Shown here: piece after piece, positions 9,825-19,400 of the stretch | Numbering within the stretch: the first letter of the stretch is position 1 | Layout of the letters: each line of letters starts with the position of its first letter | DNA from: Halomonas sp. UBA3074 | GTDB taxonomy: Bacteria > Pseudomonadota > Gammaproteobacteria > Pseudomonadales > Halomonadaceae | Assembly (NCBI RefSeq): GCF_002366715.1 | Contig: NZ_DFBS01000022.1 | Coordinates: forward strand, 62,001 to 126,000 | Direction of reading: 5' to 3' | Length of the DNA: 64,000 nt | Position numbers and translations under genes: made by a program | The notes under the pieces: model-generated | Told to the model about the DNA's origin: nothing | Databases searched by the model: none | Seen by the model: only the letters and a program-made list of their open reading frames with translations

Positions 9825-9850
9825 AACCCACGCCAAGGCGTGGGTTTTTT
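9825..9850 (+). terminator. Rho-independent terminator of rpmE
   Basis: The stem AACCCACGCC / GGCGTGGGTT with a 2-base AA spacer (so effectively a 4-base loop) is followed by a run of T (9845-9850). It lies 47 bases after the rpmE stop. The rest of the 323-base gap to the malic enzyme gene (9851-10101) is AT-rich and holds only the promoter candidate listed next. Confidence 0.9.
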
Positions 9851-10033
9851 GTTGCCGAGGATAACGCGGCCTTTTTTGTGGAAAAAATTTTCATAAATGC
9901 TGCACTACAGCACGAAGCAAAGCATTATCGTTAAAGGTGTTTTGCAATAACTTCAGTAAAAATCTGCCAAAAACGACAAATATGAAGGCAAAATTCAGTT
10001 AAACGATCGTTTTTATATGAGTTGACGGTACGC

Positions 10034-10060
10034 TTGAGGCGCATAGGTTTTTTCTATATT
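10034..10060 (+). promoter_or_regulatory. Candidate promoter of the malic enzyme gene
   Basis: TTGAGG (10034-10039) and TATATT (10055-10060) are separated by 15 bases, which is short, about 40 bases before the ATG. This is a weak call from pattern alone. Confidence 0.3.
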
Positions 10061-10101
10061 CTGAAACGACTTATCTATTTTATGTTAACTGGACTCTGAC
10101 C

Positions 10102-11373
10102 ATGACGGATGCAAATAAGCAGGCTGCTTTGGATTATCACGCAAAACCGATTCCCGGTAAGTTATCGGTGGAGTTGACCAAGCCTACCGCGACCGCACGG
10201 GATTTGGCGCTGGCGTATAGCCCAGGCGTGGCTGAGCCAGTGCTTGAAATTGCCCGGGATGCGGAAAATGCCTACCGCTATACCGGTAAAGGTAATCTTG
10301 TCGCGGTGGTTACCGATGGCAGCGCTATTTTGGGCTTGGGGAACCTGGGGCCAATGGCGAGCAAGCCCGTCATGGAAGGCAAAGGCGTGCTGTTTAAGTG
10401 TTTTGCGGGCATTAACTCGGTGGATATCGAAGTAGATGCGGAAAGCCCGCAGGCGTTTATCGATACCGTCGCGCGGATCGCCGACACCTGGGGTGGCATC
10501 AACCTGGAAGATATCAAAGCGCCCGAGTGCTTTGAAATCGAAAAAGCCTTGATTGAGCGCTGCAGCATCCCGGTCTTTCACGATGACCAGCACGGCACTG
10601 CGATTGTCACCGCGGCAGGCATGCTCAATGCGTTGGAGATCGCGGGTAAACGCATCGAAGACGTTAAGATTGTCTGCATGGGCGCAGGCGCGGCGGCCAT
10701 TGCCTGTATGCGTTTGTTGGTTTCCTGCGGTGCCAAGAAAGAAAACCTGGTCATGCTAGACCGCCGCGGCGTCATACATACCGATCGCGAAGGCATTAAC
10801 GAATATAAAGCCGAATTCGCCCGCGATACCGAGATGCGCACGTTAGACGATGCCATCGACAATGCGGATGTGTTTATCGGCCTTTCCGGCCCGGGCCTGC
10901 TCTCCGCTGACCAGGTGAAGAAAATGGCACCTGACCCGGTGATTTTTGCTTGCACCAACCCTGACCCTGAAATTCATCCTGACGTTGCCCGTGAAGCGCG
11001 GCCGGATGTGATCATGGCGACCGGCCGTTCGGACTTCCCGAACCAGGTTAACAACGTGCTGGGCTTCCCGTTTATCTTCCGTGGTGCGTTGGATGTGCGC
11101 GCGACGCGTATCAACGAAGAGATGAAGCTGGCGGCAGTGCATGCGTTAAAAGATCTGGCCCGCGAGCCGGTGCCGCAAGAAGTACTCAATGCTTACGAGC
11201 GCACCGAGATGAGCTTTGGTCGTGAGTACATCATTCCCACGCCTGTCGATATTCGCCTGTTGGCACGGGTCACCTCGGCGGTTGCGCAAGCCGCAGTCGA
11301 TTCCGGTGTGGCGCGTAAACCCTTCCCAGCGCACTACCCGCTTACGTCAATCAACGACGTCTACGGTGGCTAA
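10102..11373 (+). CDS. maeB: NAD(P)-dependent malic enzyme, short form
   Basis: It decarboxylates malate to pyruvate with NAD(P)+ reduction, linking the TCA cycle with gluconeogenesis and NADPH supply. The 423-residue protein starts MTDANKQAALDYHAKPIPGK and contains TYR-region YSPGVAEPVLEIA. The malic N-domain includes the HDDQHGTAIVTAAGM metal-binding segment, and the Rossmann GAGAAAIACMRLL lies near residue 195. It lacks the C-terminal phosphotransacetylase-like domain of the roughly 760-residue E. coli MaeB, so it is the short pseudomonad-type enzyme. The symbol is used loosely for this clade. Cofactor preference (NADP versus NAD) cannot be settled from the sequence by eye. The location after rpmE is conserved in Pseudomonas. 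Confidence 0.93.
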   Translation: MTDANKQAALDYHAKPIPGKLSVELTKPTATARDLALAYSPGVAEPVLEIARDAENAYRYTGKGNLVAVVTDGSAILGLGNLGPMASKPVMEGKGVLFKCFAGINSVDIEVDAESPQAFIDTVARIADTWGGINLEDIKAPECFEIEKALIERCSIPVFHDDQHGTAIVTAAGMLNALEIAGKRIEDVKIVCMGAGAAAIACMRLLVSCGAKKENLVMLDRRGVIHTDREGINEYKAEFARDTEMRTLDDAIDNADVFIGLSGPGLLSADQVKKMAPDPVIFACTNPDPEIHPDVAREARPDVIMATGRSDFPNQVNNVLGFPFIFRGALDVRATRINEEMKLAAVHALKDLAREPVPQEVLNAYERTEMSFGREYIIPTPVDIRLLARVTSAVAQAAVDSGVARKPFPAHYPLTSINDVYGG

Positions 11374-11393
11374 ATAACGATGCGCTGTTAACG

Positions 11394-11429
11394 ACTGACG
11401 CCCGCTGCTTAGCGGGCGTCAGTGTTTTC
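11394..11429. terminator. Terminator between malic enzyme and tesB (convergent)
   Basis: A perfect 13-bp stem (ACTGACGCCCGCT / AGCGGGCGTCAGT) with a GCTT loop is followed by GTTTTC on the plus strand. It lies between two convergent genes and may serve both, although the T-tract favours the malic enzyme transcript. Confidence 0.85.
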
Positions 11430-11441
11430 AGGGGCTCATTA

Positions 11442-12260
11442 TTACTTCTGAGAATAACGGGTTAGCCCTTCTTGAGCGGTGGAAGCCACTAAGCGGCCAT
11501 CGCGGCTATAGATATGCCCGCGCGCCAGCCCGCGAGCACCGCCGGCCCACGGGGAATCGATCACATACAGCAGCCAGTCGTCCAGGCGGGTGTCCTGGTG
11601 TAGCCAGAGCGCGTGGTCGAGACTGGCAATGCGCAGCGCGGGGTCACGATACTCAATGCCATGGGGCTGCAGGCTGGTGGTCAGCAAGTTGAAATCAGAG
11701 GCGTAGGAGAGCAGATGGCGGTGCAGCGCCGGGTCATCCGGCAGTGTGCCCGAAAGGCGGAACCACAGGCATTGGCCTGTGGGCGTGCCGTTGTCGGGGT
11801 TGCCCGTCAGGTGCAAAAACTCAATCGGGTGACCGGGAAAGCGATCATGTTTGGCGCCACCATGCTCGATAAGCGTTTCGGGCGTGGGCACAGCGGGCAT
11901 GGCGCGCTGATGGCTGAAGCTCTCCTCCTCACTTTGAAAAGAGGCGCTGCAGAAAAAGATGGGACGGCCTTTCTGGATAGCAGTGACGCGGCGCGTCGTG
12001 AAGCTGCCGCCATCGCGAATGGTATCTACCTGGTAGATGACAGGGCGATGAGGGTCGCCGGGGCGTAAAAAGTAGCCATGTTGAGAGTGTGGGCGACGCG
12101 CGTCGGGCACGGTGCGCGCGGCGGCGGCTAACGCCTGGCCAAGCACTTGGCCGCCATAAAGCTGGGGAAAGCCTAAATCCTGGCTCTGGCCGCGAAAGAG
12201 TGTCTCTTCAAGCGTTTCTAGCTCCAATAACGCTACCAGTTGGTTCAGCGCGTCTGTCAT
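11442..12260 (-). CDS. tesB: Acyl-CoA thioesterase II
   Basis: TesB is a double-hotdog thioesterase that hydrolyses medium- and long-chain acyl-CoAs in the cytoplasm. The 272 residues include the family motifs FRGQSQDLGFPQLYGGQVLG near the N-terminus, SQHGYFLRPGD and DGGSFTTRRVTAIQKGRPIF. The C-terminal hotdog contains ASLDHALWLHQ, with the catalytic Asp, and the final ASTAQEGLTR, with the conserved Gln. AAGGAT precedes the ATG at 12260. It is transcribed alone, convergent with the malic enzyme gene and divergent from tadA. Confidence 0.96.
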   Translation of the reverse strand: MTDALNQLVALLELETLEETLFRGQSQDLGFPQLYGGQVLGQALAAAARTVPDARRPHSQHGYFLRPGDPHRPVIYQVDTIRDGGSFTTRRVTAIQKGRPIFFCSASFQSEEESFSHQRAMPAVPTPETLIEHGGAKHDRFPGHPIEFLHLTGNPDNGTPTGQCLWFRLSGTLPDDPALHRHLLSYASDFNLLTTSLQPHGIEYRDPALRIASLDHALWLHQDTRLDDWLLYVIDSPWAGGARGLARGHIYSRDGRLVASTAQEGLTRYSQK

Positions 12261-12373
12261 TCTCGGTATCCTTGGTGCTGTCTCAAGAGGATGCTGCCGG
12301 TGAAAGTGAGTTGCCGCCGCGGCGGGTTACCCTTTCATACGATCGTTTAGCTACCTTAGCGGAGTTTACGTTT

Positions 12374-12841
12374 ATGCGCAGCGATGAATTTTATATGCAC
12401 CGGGCGCTTGATCAAGCGCATCTGGCCGCCGAAAAGGGGGAGGTGCCGGTAGGGGCGGTGGTGGTGGATGCGCAGGGCGAGATCATTGGTAGCGGTTGTA
12501 ACGCGCCGGTGGCCAGCTGTGACCCCAGTGGTCACGCGGAAATTCGAGCCTTACGCGAAGCCGGTAAGCACCTGGGTAACTATCGCCTTGAAGGGTGTAC
12601 GCTGTTCGTCACCTTAGAGCCCTGCATGATGTGCACGGGTAGCATGATTCATGCACGCTTGGCCAGGCTGGTCTATGGGGCTGCCGAGCCCAGGGCGGGC
12701 ATGGTTGAGTCAAAGGCTAATCTTTTGGCCCAGCCGTGGTTCAATCATCAGGTGGCGGTAACCGGCGGGGTACTGGCAGCGTCTTCCCAAAAGCTGCTAA
12801 AACGTTTTTTTGCCGCGCGGCGTGAATTGCCCAGTGACTAA
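12374..12841 (+). CDS. tadA: TadA, tRNA(Arg) adenosine-34 deaminase
   Basis: TadA converts A34 to inosine in the anticodon of tRNA-Arg(ACG). The 155-residue protein has the zinc-dependent deaminase motifs: His54 and catalytic Glu56 in SGHAEIRALREAG, and Cys84/Cys87 in LEPCMMCTGSMIHARL. The frame stays open about 285 bases upstream, antisense to tesB. I selected the ATG at 12374, preceded by GGAG, because the protein MRSDEFYMHRALDQA then matches the family start. The tadA-mltF-purL neighbourhood is shared with enterobacteria. A short direct repeat surrounds its stop codon. Confidence 0.96.
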   Translation: MRSDEFYMHRALDQAHLAAEKGEVPVGAVVVDAQGEIIGSGCNAPVASCDPSGHAEIRALREAGKHLGNYRLEGCTLFVTLEPCMMCTGSMIHARLARLVYGAAEPRAGMVESKANLLAQPWFNHQVAVTGGVLAASSQKLLKRFFAARRELPSD

Positions 12842-12880
12842 GTTCTTAAAGACCAAGCACTTAGTGACTAAGCACTAAGC
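12833..12880. repeat. Direct repeat spanning the tadA and diguanylate cyclase stop codons
   Basis: AGTGACTAAG occurs at 12833-12842 and again at 12863-12872, a 30-base period. The second copy also forms the dyad CTTAGTGACTAAG. The stretch carries both convergent stop codons (TAA at 12839-12841; TAG on minus at 12875-12877). Confidence 0.65.
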
Positions 12881-14833
12881 CCCTTCAACGGTATCCATCT
12901 CACCGTATTCAATGCGGTTTCGGCCTTTATGCTTGGCGTGGTAGAGCGCCTCGTCGGCAGCTTGCATCATGCGCGCGATAGGGAGCTTTCCAGAGCGCGG
13001 GCAGGTGACGATGCCAGCACTGAAGGTCAGCGGTTGGCCATCGGCGTGGGCCAGTTTGGCGTTCGCCAGTCGTTGGCGCAGTTCCACGGCGATATTGACG
13101 GCCGAGGGGCCGTGATGACCCGGTAGCAAAGCCACGAACTCTTCGCCTCCGTAACGCGCAAATACGCCGCCGTTATGATCGAGAAGCGACTGGCCCAGTT
13201 GCGCAAAAGAACGTAAAAACTCATCACCCACCAAGTGGCCCTGTTGGTCATTCACGCGCTTGAAATAGTCGATATCAAACAGGATCAAGCTGAGTGGGCG
13301 CACACTCTGTGACGCTTCTACTTGCTCGAGAAAAAAGCGGCGATTGGCAATTCCGGTTAACTCGTCATGGCGGGCCAGCCATTCGACTTCCTGCTGCAAT
13401 TTACTGCGCTTTTGAATCTCTTGCTGCAGCGTGGCGTTGCTCTTTTGCATCACCCGGTGCTGCTGGCCCAGGCGCTGGAACGTGTATAAAACCAAATAGA
13501 GTAAATAAGCCAGCAGTAAGCCGGTCGCCAAGCTGATCGTGGGCAGCCGAGGCAGTCGGCTGACCAAGTGCTCCCAACGGGGTTGGTAAGAGAGCGTAAG
13601 CGCTTTATCCAATAAATTGATGGGGTAATAGAACTCCCAGGGGCCTGGGTGGGTGGTGTCGCCGTGTTTCGCTAATAGTCGGGGGCCGTTATGCCAGCGA
13701 ATAACGCCTTCGCTGGCCGGAAGTTGGGCAAAGAGTGCTTCTGCAAACAGGGGAAAGCTTACCACTATTGCCGCCGCGCCTAACGGCGTACCTTCAGCAT
13801 TCAGCACGGGTAAGTAGTGAATCACCCCCGGGCCGCCTTGCAGTAACTGAACGATGTTTGTGCTGCCTTCGCGCTCTCCCCGCAGTGCCGGTTCTAGCGC
13901 CTCGCGTCCTGCTGGTTGTGCATTGAAAAGCCGTCGCCCAAGTGTGCTCAGGTTGAGTATCGTAAAGGGATAAACGTGGCGGATACCGCTATCGGGGGTC
14001 ACAAAGGCAATGTTAATTAAGTAGTTAAAATCCTGGCGGTATCCGGCGGCTTGATCGGTCCACTGCTGGTAGGTCGGGGGTGTGGTTTGCAGCTGCCAGA
14101 TACGTGCGAAACGACGCATGGCACTTAAATGACTGTCGATCTCTTGCGAAAGCTGGTGAGTGGCGCGCTGGGCACGCTCTTCAACGCGTAGATGAAGTTT
14201 TTTTTCGGCCTCAAAGTGTAGCTGTTTCCACAGCAGTAACCCGGCGATCAGCAGTGCGCAGGCTGGCCAAAATGCGTTGGCTAAGTAGCGTTTTCCACGC
14301 CAATGACGGGCTGATGAGAGGTATTGGCCCAGCAGCAATAGGCTCAGTACCAGCAGGCTGGGCCACTGGGCTGCATAGCGAAGCAGCGGGGTAAAGGCCC
14401 GATTGTTTTCAATAAATTGTAAACCGATAAGCAAAAGAACCGCGAACAGCAGCAGGGGAGCGCCTAAGCGCGCACGCTGGCGCAGCAGTATGGCAAGCGC
14501 GCTCAGCTGAAGGGCGAGTGTCATCAGTAGCGGAGCGCGAAAGCGCTCAAAAGGTGCGGGATGGACCCATGAAGCCAACGCCTGCCATTGCGCAGTGGCC
14601 AGCCATTTTTCAGGGGCCAAATAGCTGACGAGCCCTGGCAGCAGTAAGCCCATTGCACTGACGCACAACAGACAACTAAGGGGCCGATAGCGCCGATAGC
14701 TACTGAGTTGAGCCAGCGTTATCAGCAAAAGCGCAACAGTCGTTACGCCAGGTTGTGTGACGACAAGCGCAACGGCGCCACAGGCAGCCATAATGGGTAG
14801 CCAATGTGCGGCGCGTGCAATGAGTAAGTGCAT
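12875..14833 (-). CDS. Membrane diguanylate cyclase with periplasmic sensory region (GGDEF)
   Basis: It probably makes cyclic di-GMP from two GTP in response to a signal sensed at the membrane. The 652-residue protein opens with about seven hydrophobic segments up to roughly residue 205, followed by an extracytoplasmic region of about 200 residues resembling CHASE-type sensors. A transmembrane helix (TISLATGLLLAYLLYLVLY), a short coiled coil and a C-terminal GGDEF domain follow. The active-site loop reads RYGGEEF near residues 560-566, and the metal-binding LILFDIDYFKRVNDQQGH is intact, so it should be active. The position where an inhibitory RxxD site would lie reads HNGG, so product inhibition through that site is unlikely. 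The ligand is unknown. It follows mltF after 12 bases on the same strand. Confidence 0.88.
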   Translation of the reverse strand: MHLLIARAAHWLPIMAACGAVALVVTQPGVTTVALLLITLAQLSSYRRYRPLSCLLCVSAMGLLLPGLVSYLAPEKWLATAQWQALASWVHPAPFERFRAPLLMTLALQLSALAILLRQRARLGAPLLLFAVLLLIGLQFIENNRAFTPLLRYAAQWPSLLVLSLLLLGQYLSSARHWRGKRYLANAFWPACALLIAGLLLWKQLHFEAEKKLHLRVEERAQRATHQLSQEIDSHLSAMRRFARIWQLQTTPPTYQQWTDQAAGYRQDFNYLINIAFVTPDSGIRHVYPFTILNLSTLGRRLFNAQPAGREALEPALRGEREGSTNIVQLLQGGPGVIHYLPVLNAEGTPLGAAAIVVSFPLFAEALFAQLPASEGVIRWHNGPRLLAKHGDTTHPGPWEFYYPINLLDKALTLSYQPRWEHLVSRLPRLPTISLATGLLLAYLLYLVLYTFQRLGQQHRVMQKSNATLQQEIQKRSKLQQEVEWLARHDELTGIANRRFFLEQVEASQSVRPLSLILFDIDYFKRVNDQQGHLVGDEFLRSFAQLGQSLLDHNGGVFARYGGEEFVALLPGHHGPSAVNIAVELRQRLANAKLAHADGQPLTFSAGIVTCPRSGKLPIARMMQAADEALYHAKHKGRNRIEYGEMDTVEGA

Positions 14834-14845
14834 CGCATCCTCATG

Positions 14846-16309
14846 TTAATCAAGTGGCGGCACAAGCTCAAACAATAACAGCGGATCATCGTTGACAGGC
14901 GTTTGTTCAAGTTGAAAAAACTGTTGGCGGCTACGTTCTACATACTCGATCATTTCGTAATAGCGGCGTATATTGCGCACGTAAATAACCGGCTCGCCGC
15001 CACGGGCATAGCCATGGCGCGTTTGGCTATGCCATTCGCGTTGTTGTAATAGCGGTAGGGCCGCGCGCACATCTTCCCAGCTGTCAGGGTCACCGCCGCG
15101 TATTTCGGCAATCTTGCGCGCGTCGTACAAGTGGCCAAGGCCCACGTTATAGGCAGCCATCGCCATAAACAGGCGGTCATCACCGGTAATGTCTTCGGGT
15201 AAGCGGTCTTTAATGCTGCGTAAATAGCGCGCGCCCCCATCAATGCTTTGGGCCGGGTCGGTGCGGTCAGCGACGCCCATTTCACCCGCGGTAGGGTTGG
15301 TCAGCATCATTAAGCCGCGCACCCCGGTGGGCGAGACGGCATCGGGATCCCAGTGAGACTCCTGATACCCCACCGCTGCCAGCAATTTCCAGTCAAATGC
15401 TGTTTCGCGAGCGGCCTGCTGGAACAGCTCCGTATAGCGGGGTAAGCGTGCATCGAGATGATCAAGAAAGGTGCGGGTGCCGACATACTCTAAATAGTCG
15501 TCATGGCCGAAGTAGCGGCTTACCAGCCGGTCAAGGGTGCCGCTTTGTTGAAGGTCTTGCAGAAAGCGATTGGCGGACTCAAGCAATCCCAAGCCGCGGC
15601 CACTCGGCACGGCCCATGCCATGGAGAGTGGGTCGCCGAGTATAAAGCCCCGTTCTACATTGGGAAAAAAAAGCCGATTCAAACGAAACTGGTGCTCGAA
15701 TATCACCGCGGCGTCCAGGGTGCCGCTTTCGACCCGCGCGAGCAATTCGGCCACCTCGAGTTCGTGAGACTCTTTCCAGCTTAACGTGGGGTACTGGCGT
15801 TGAAGGTCGCGCAGCGCTTCGCCAGTGCCGGCTTCACTGAGCGTACCCAGTTCTAGGTCGACCAAGTCGCTTGGTTCGCTAATGCCGTTCAGCCCGCGGC
15901 GGTAAACCACCAGTGGCTGCATCTGGATAATGGGTCGGGTGTAGTAAATGCCGGGGGTGTTAGGTAGCAAAGGGAGCGCTGCGGCGCCCAGGTCGCCTTT
16001 TTCACGCACCGCGGGCAGAACGCTTTCGGGGTGATGGCTAGCATCCAGATTAAGGCTCACCCCCAGGTAGTCCGCAAAGCGGTGCATCAGCTCATACTCA
16101 AACCCGGTGGGGCCTTGGCGGCCTTCGTAATAGGTGGTCGGGGTATTGCGGGTATGAACGGTAATAAAATCTTTTGCGTCGATATGCGTCAACTGCTCGC
16201 CGGGAGGGACGAGAGAGAGCGTCGGCACCATGGTTAACAGCGTCACGGCAGCTAGCGCATAGTAAGCGCTGGCGCGGGCTATAAAATGTCGGCAAATCAA
16301 CGTCAGCAT
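14846..16309 (-). CDS. mltF: MltF, membrane-bound lytic murein transglycosylase F
   Basis: MltF cleaves peptidoglycan glycan strands with formation of 1,6-anhydroMurNAc ends. The 487 residues comprise an N-terminal signal/anchor (about 15-35), a solute-binding-protein-like domain (about 45-270) and a C-terminal SLT lysozyme-like domain. The catalytic Glu is residue 317 in AAVGYQESHWDP, followed by SPTGVRGLMMLT and AMAAYNVGLGHL. No lipobox is evident at the signal, so outer-membrane attachment is uncertain. It is divergent from purL, as in enterobacteria, and upstream of the diguanylate cyclase. Confidence 0.93.
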   Translation of the reverse strand: MLTLICRHFIARASAYYALAAVTLLTMVPTLSLVPPGEQLTHIDAKDFITVHTRNTPTTYYEGRQGPTGFEYELMHRFADYLGVSLNLDASHHPESVLPAVREKGDLGAAALPLLPNTPGIYYTRPIIQMQPLVVYRRGLNGISEPSDLVDLELGTLSEAGTGEALRDLQRQYPTLSWKESHELEVAELLARVESGTLDAAVIFEHQFRLNRLFFPNVERGFILGDPLSMAWAVPSGRGLGLLESANRFLQDLQQSGTLDRLVSRYFGHDDYLEYVGTRTFLDHLDARLPRYTELFQQAARETAFDWKLLAAVGYQESHWDPDAVSPTGVRGLMMLTNPTAGEMGVADRTDPAQSIDGGARYLRSIKDRLPEDITGDDRLFMAMAAYNVGLGHLYDARKIAEIRGGDPDSWEDVRAALPLLQQREWHSQTRHGYARGGEPVIYVRNIRRYYEMIEYVERSRQQFFQLEQTPVNDDPLLLFELVPPLD

Positions 16310-16493
16310 GGCGTCTTGTCGGCATGAAACAATCTGCCACGATACCCAGCCGGGGTCACGCTGTCACCTTGTTGATTTCGTGTGACGGCTGGTTTCCAGT
16401 ATCATAGGGGCTTTCCGGTACGATAAAAGCACGGCCGCCTAGCGGCCCGGTGATTTCCCTGCTCGAATTTCCCTGCTCTAGAGGCTTCAGGAT

Positions 16494-19400
16494 ATGCTCG
16501 AACTGCGAGGCGCGCCCGCCCTTTCTGCCTTCCGTCATGCTCGGCTGTTAACGGTGCTGCGTGAACGTGTTCCCGAGGTGGAAGCGCTGTCTGCCCACTA
16601 TGTTCATTTCATCGATCTCAATGCGCATGATCAAAGCGAGACGCTGGACGATGCCGCCCATGCGCGTTTGGTGCAGTTGCTCGACTATGTGCCGGGCGAT
16701 GGCACGCAATCGGGCGTCGAGATTCCTGACCATGCCCAGCGTTTTTTAGTCGTACCTCGCCTGGGTACCCAGTCTCCCTGGTCGTCTAAAGCGACGGATA
16801 TCGCCCTTAACTGCGGGTTACGCCAGATCAGCCGTATCGAGCGCGGCATCGATTACCGGGTCAGCTTCACCGCGACGCCCGATGAAGAGAGCCTAAGCGC
16901 GCTGGCAGCACTGCTGCATGACCGGATGACGGAAACCGTGCTGTCCGATGCTTCAGAGGCTGCCAAGCTGTTTGCCCACCATGACCCGGCACCGCTGGGC
17001 AGTGTGGATATTCTTGAGGGTGGCCGAGAGGCGCTGGCAAGCGCCAACCAGGCGCTGGGATTGGCGCTGGCGGAAGATGAAATCGACTATCTTGTCGATG
17101 CGTTCAATGAGTTGGGGCGTAACCCCAGCGACGTTGAGCTGATGATGTTTGCCCAGGCTAACTCCGAACACTGTCGGCATAAAATTTTCAACGCCGACTG
17201 GGTCATCGATGGCGAGCCGCAAAGCCACTCGCTATTTAAGATGATCAAAAATACTTTCGCGTCGTCGCCCGACAACGTGCTGTCCGCTTACAGTGACAAC
17301 GCCGCGGTCATTAAGGGCAGCCAGGCGGGGCGCTTTTTTGCCACACCGCTAACCGGGGCGGAAGACGAGCGGGCGCTTTACGGCACCCACCAGGAGCCCA
17401 TTCATATCCTGATGAAGGTGGAAACCCACAATCATCCTACTGCGATTGCGCCTTTCCCCGGCGCAGCCACCGGTTCTGGGGGCGAAATTCGCGATGAGGG
17501 TGCCACGGGTATCGGTGGTAAACCCAAGGCCGGGCTGTCAGGGTTTACCGTTTCCAACCTGCGCATTCCTGAATTCGTGCAGCCCTGGGAGGCCTTCGAT
17601 TACGGCAAACCGGGGCGCATGGAGTCGGCACTCAATATCATGCTTGAAGGCCCGATAGGCGGCGCCGCGTTCAACAATGAGTTTGGCCGCCCCAATTTAA
17701 CCGGCTACTTCCGCACCTACGAGCAGGAATCCCTGAACGAAGGTGGCATCGAGCGGCGTGGCTTTCATAAGCCGATTATGCTCGCCGGTGGTTACGGCAA
17801 TATTCGTGCTCATCACGTCCAAAAGGGCGATATTCCTGTCGGTGGTAAGTTGATCGTGATGGGTGGCCCGGCCATGCTGATTGGCCTGGGCGGCGGCGCG
17901 GCCTCGAGTATGGCGTCAGGTACTTCCAGCGCCGATCTGGATTTTGCCTCGGTACAACGCGAGAACCCTGAGATAGAGCGCCGCGCCCAAGAAGTCATTG
18001 ATCGCTGCTGGGCGCTGGGGGACCACAACCCGATCCGCTTTATTCACGATGTAGGCGCGGGCGGTCTTTCCAATGCGCTACCGGAATTAGTCAAAGACGG
18101 CAATCGCGGCGGCCGGTTTGATCTGCGCGCGGTGCCGAACGCCGAGCCGGGCATGAGCCCGTTGGAAATCTGGTGTAATGAAGCGCAAGAGCGCTACGTG
18201 CTGGCCGTCGCGCCTGAAGACCTGGATACCTTCGATGCGCTGTGCAAGCGCGAGCGCTGCCCCTATGCGGTCGTCGGTGAAGCGTTGGAAGCGCACCACC
18301 TGGAAGTGAGCGACGGTCATTTCAACAGCAAACCGGTAGATTTGCCGATGAGTGTGCTGTTCGGCAAAGCGCCCAAAATGCAGCGTGAGTTTGCGCGCCA
18401 CGACCCTGAGCTTTCCGGCATGATGTTGGATAATCTCGACCTGCGCGAAGCGCTGGATCGGGTGCTTCGCCTGCCCACCGTCGCCTCTAAAAACTTCCTG
18501 ATCACCATTGGTGATCGCTCGATTACCGGCCTAGTGGCCCGCGATCAAATGGTCGGCCCCTGGCAGGTGCCGGTGGCTGATGTGGCAGTCACCACGGCAA
18601 GCTATGACACCCATGCCGGTGAAGCTATGGCGATGGGCGAGCGGCCGCCGGTGGCGTTGATCAACCCCGCGGCCAGCGCCCGTTTGGCGGTCGCCGAAGC
18701 GATTACCAATCTGGCGGCAGCGCCGATCGCCAAACTCAGTGATATCAAACTCTCCGCTAACTGGATGAGTGCTGCTGACCACCCAGGTGAAAACCAAGCG
18801 CTTTTTGATGCGGTTTACGCAGTCGGCATGGAAATGTGCCCGGCGCTGGGTATTGCGATCCCCGTGGGCAAAGATTCAATGTCGATGCGTACCGCCTGGA
18901 AAGACGAAGGCGAGCAGGGGGAATACGAAGACAAAAGCGTTACCTCACCGCTTTCGCTGGTAGTCACCGGCTTTGCCCCAGTCACCAACGCAATGGCCAC
19001 GTTAACGCCGCAGATCAACCTGGACCAAGATGAGTCGGATCTCATTTTGATCGATCTGGGCAGCGGCCAAAACCGGTTGGGTGGCTCTGCCCTGGCCCAG
19101 GTATACGGGCAAGTGGGTAATGACTGCCCTGACGTCGACGATCCGGAAGATATCAAGGCGTTTTTTGAGGTCATTCAGGGCCTCAACCGCGATGGTAAGC
19201 TGTTGGCATACCACGATCGCAGCGATGGCGGCCTGTTGGTCACCCTGCTGGAAATGGCCTTCGCCGCCCACGCCGGGCTTGAGATCAAGCTCGACTGGAT
19301 GATCGATGAGCCGGTCGAAGCATTGAATGCGCTGTTCTCCGAAGAGCTGGGAGCGGTGATTCAGGTCAATCGCCAACACACCGAAGAAGTGCTGGCGCAG

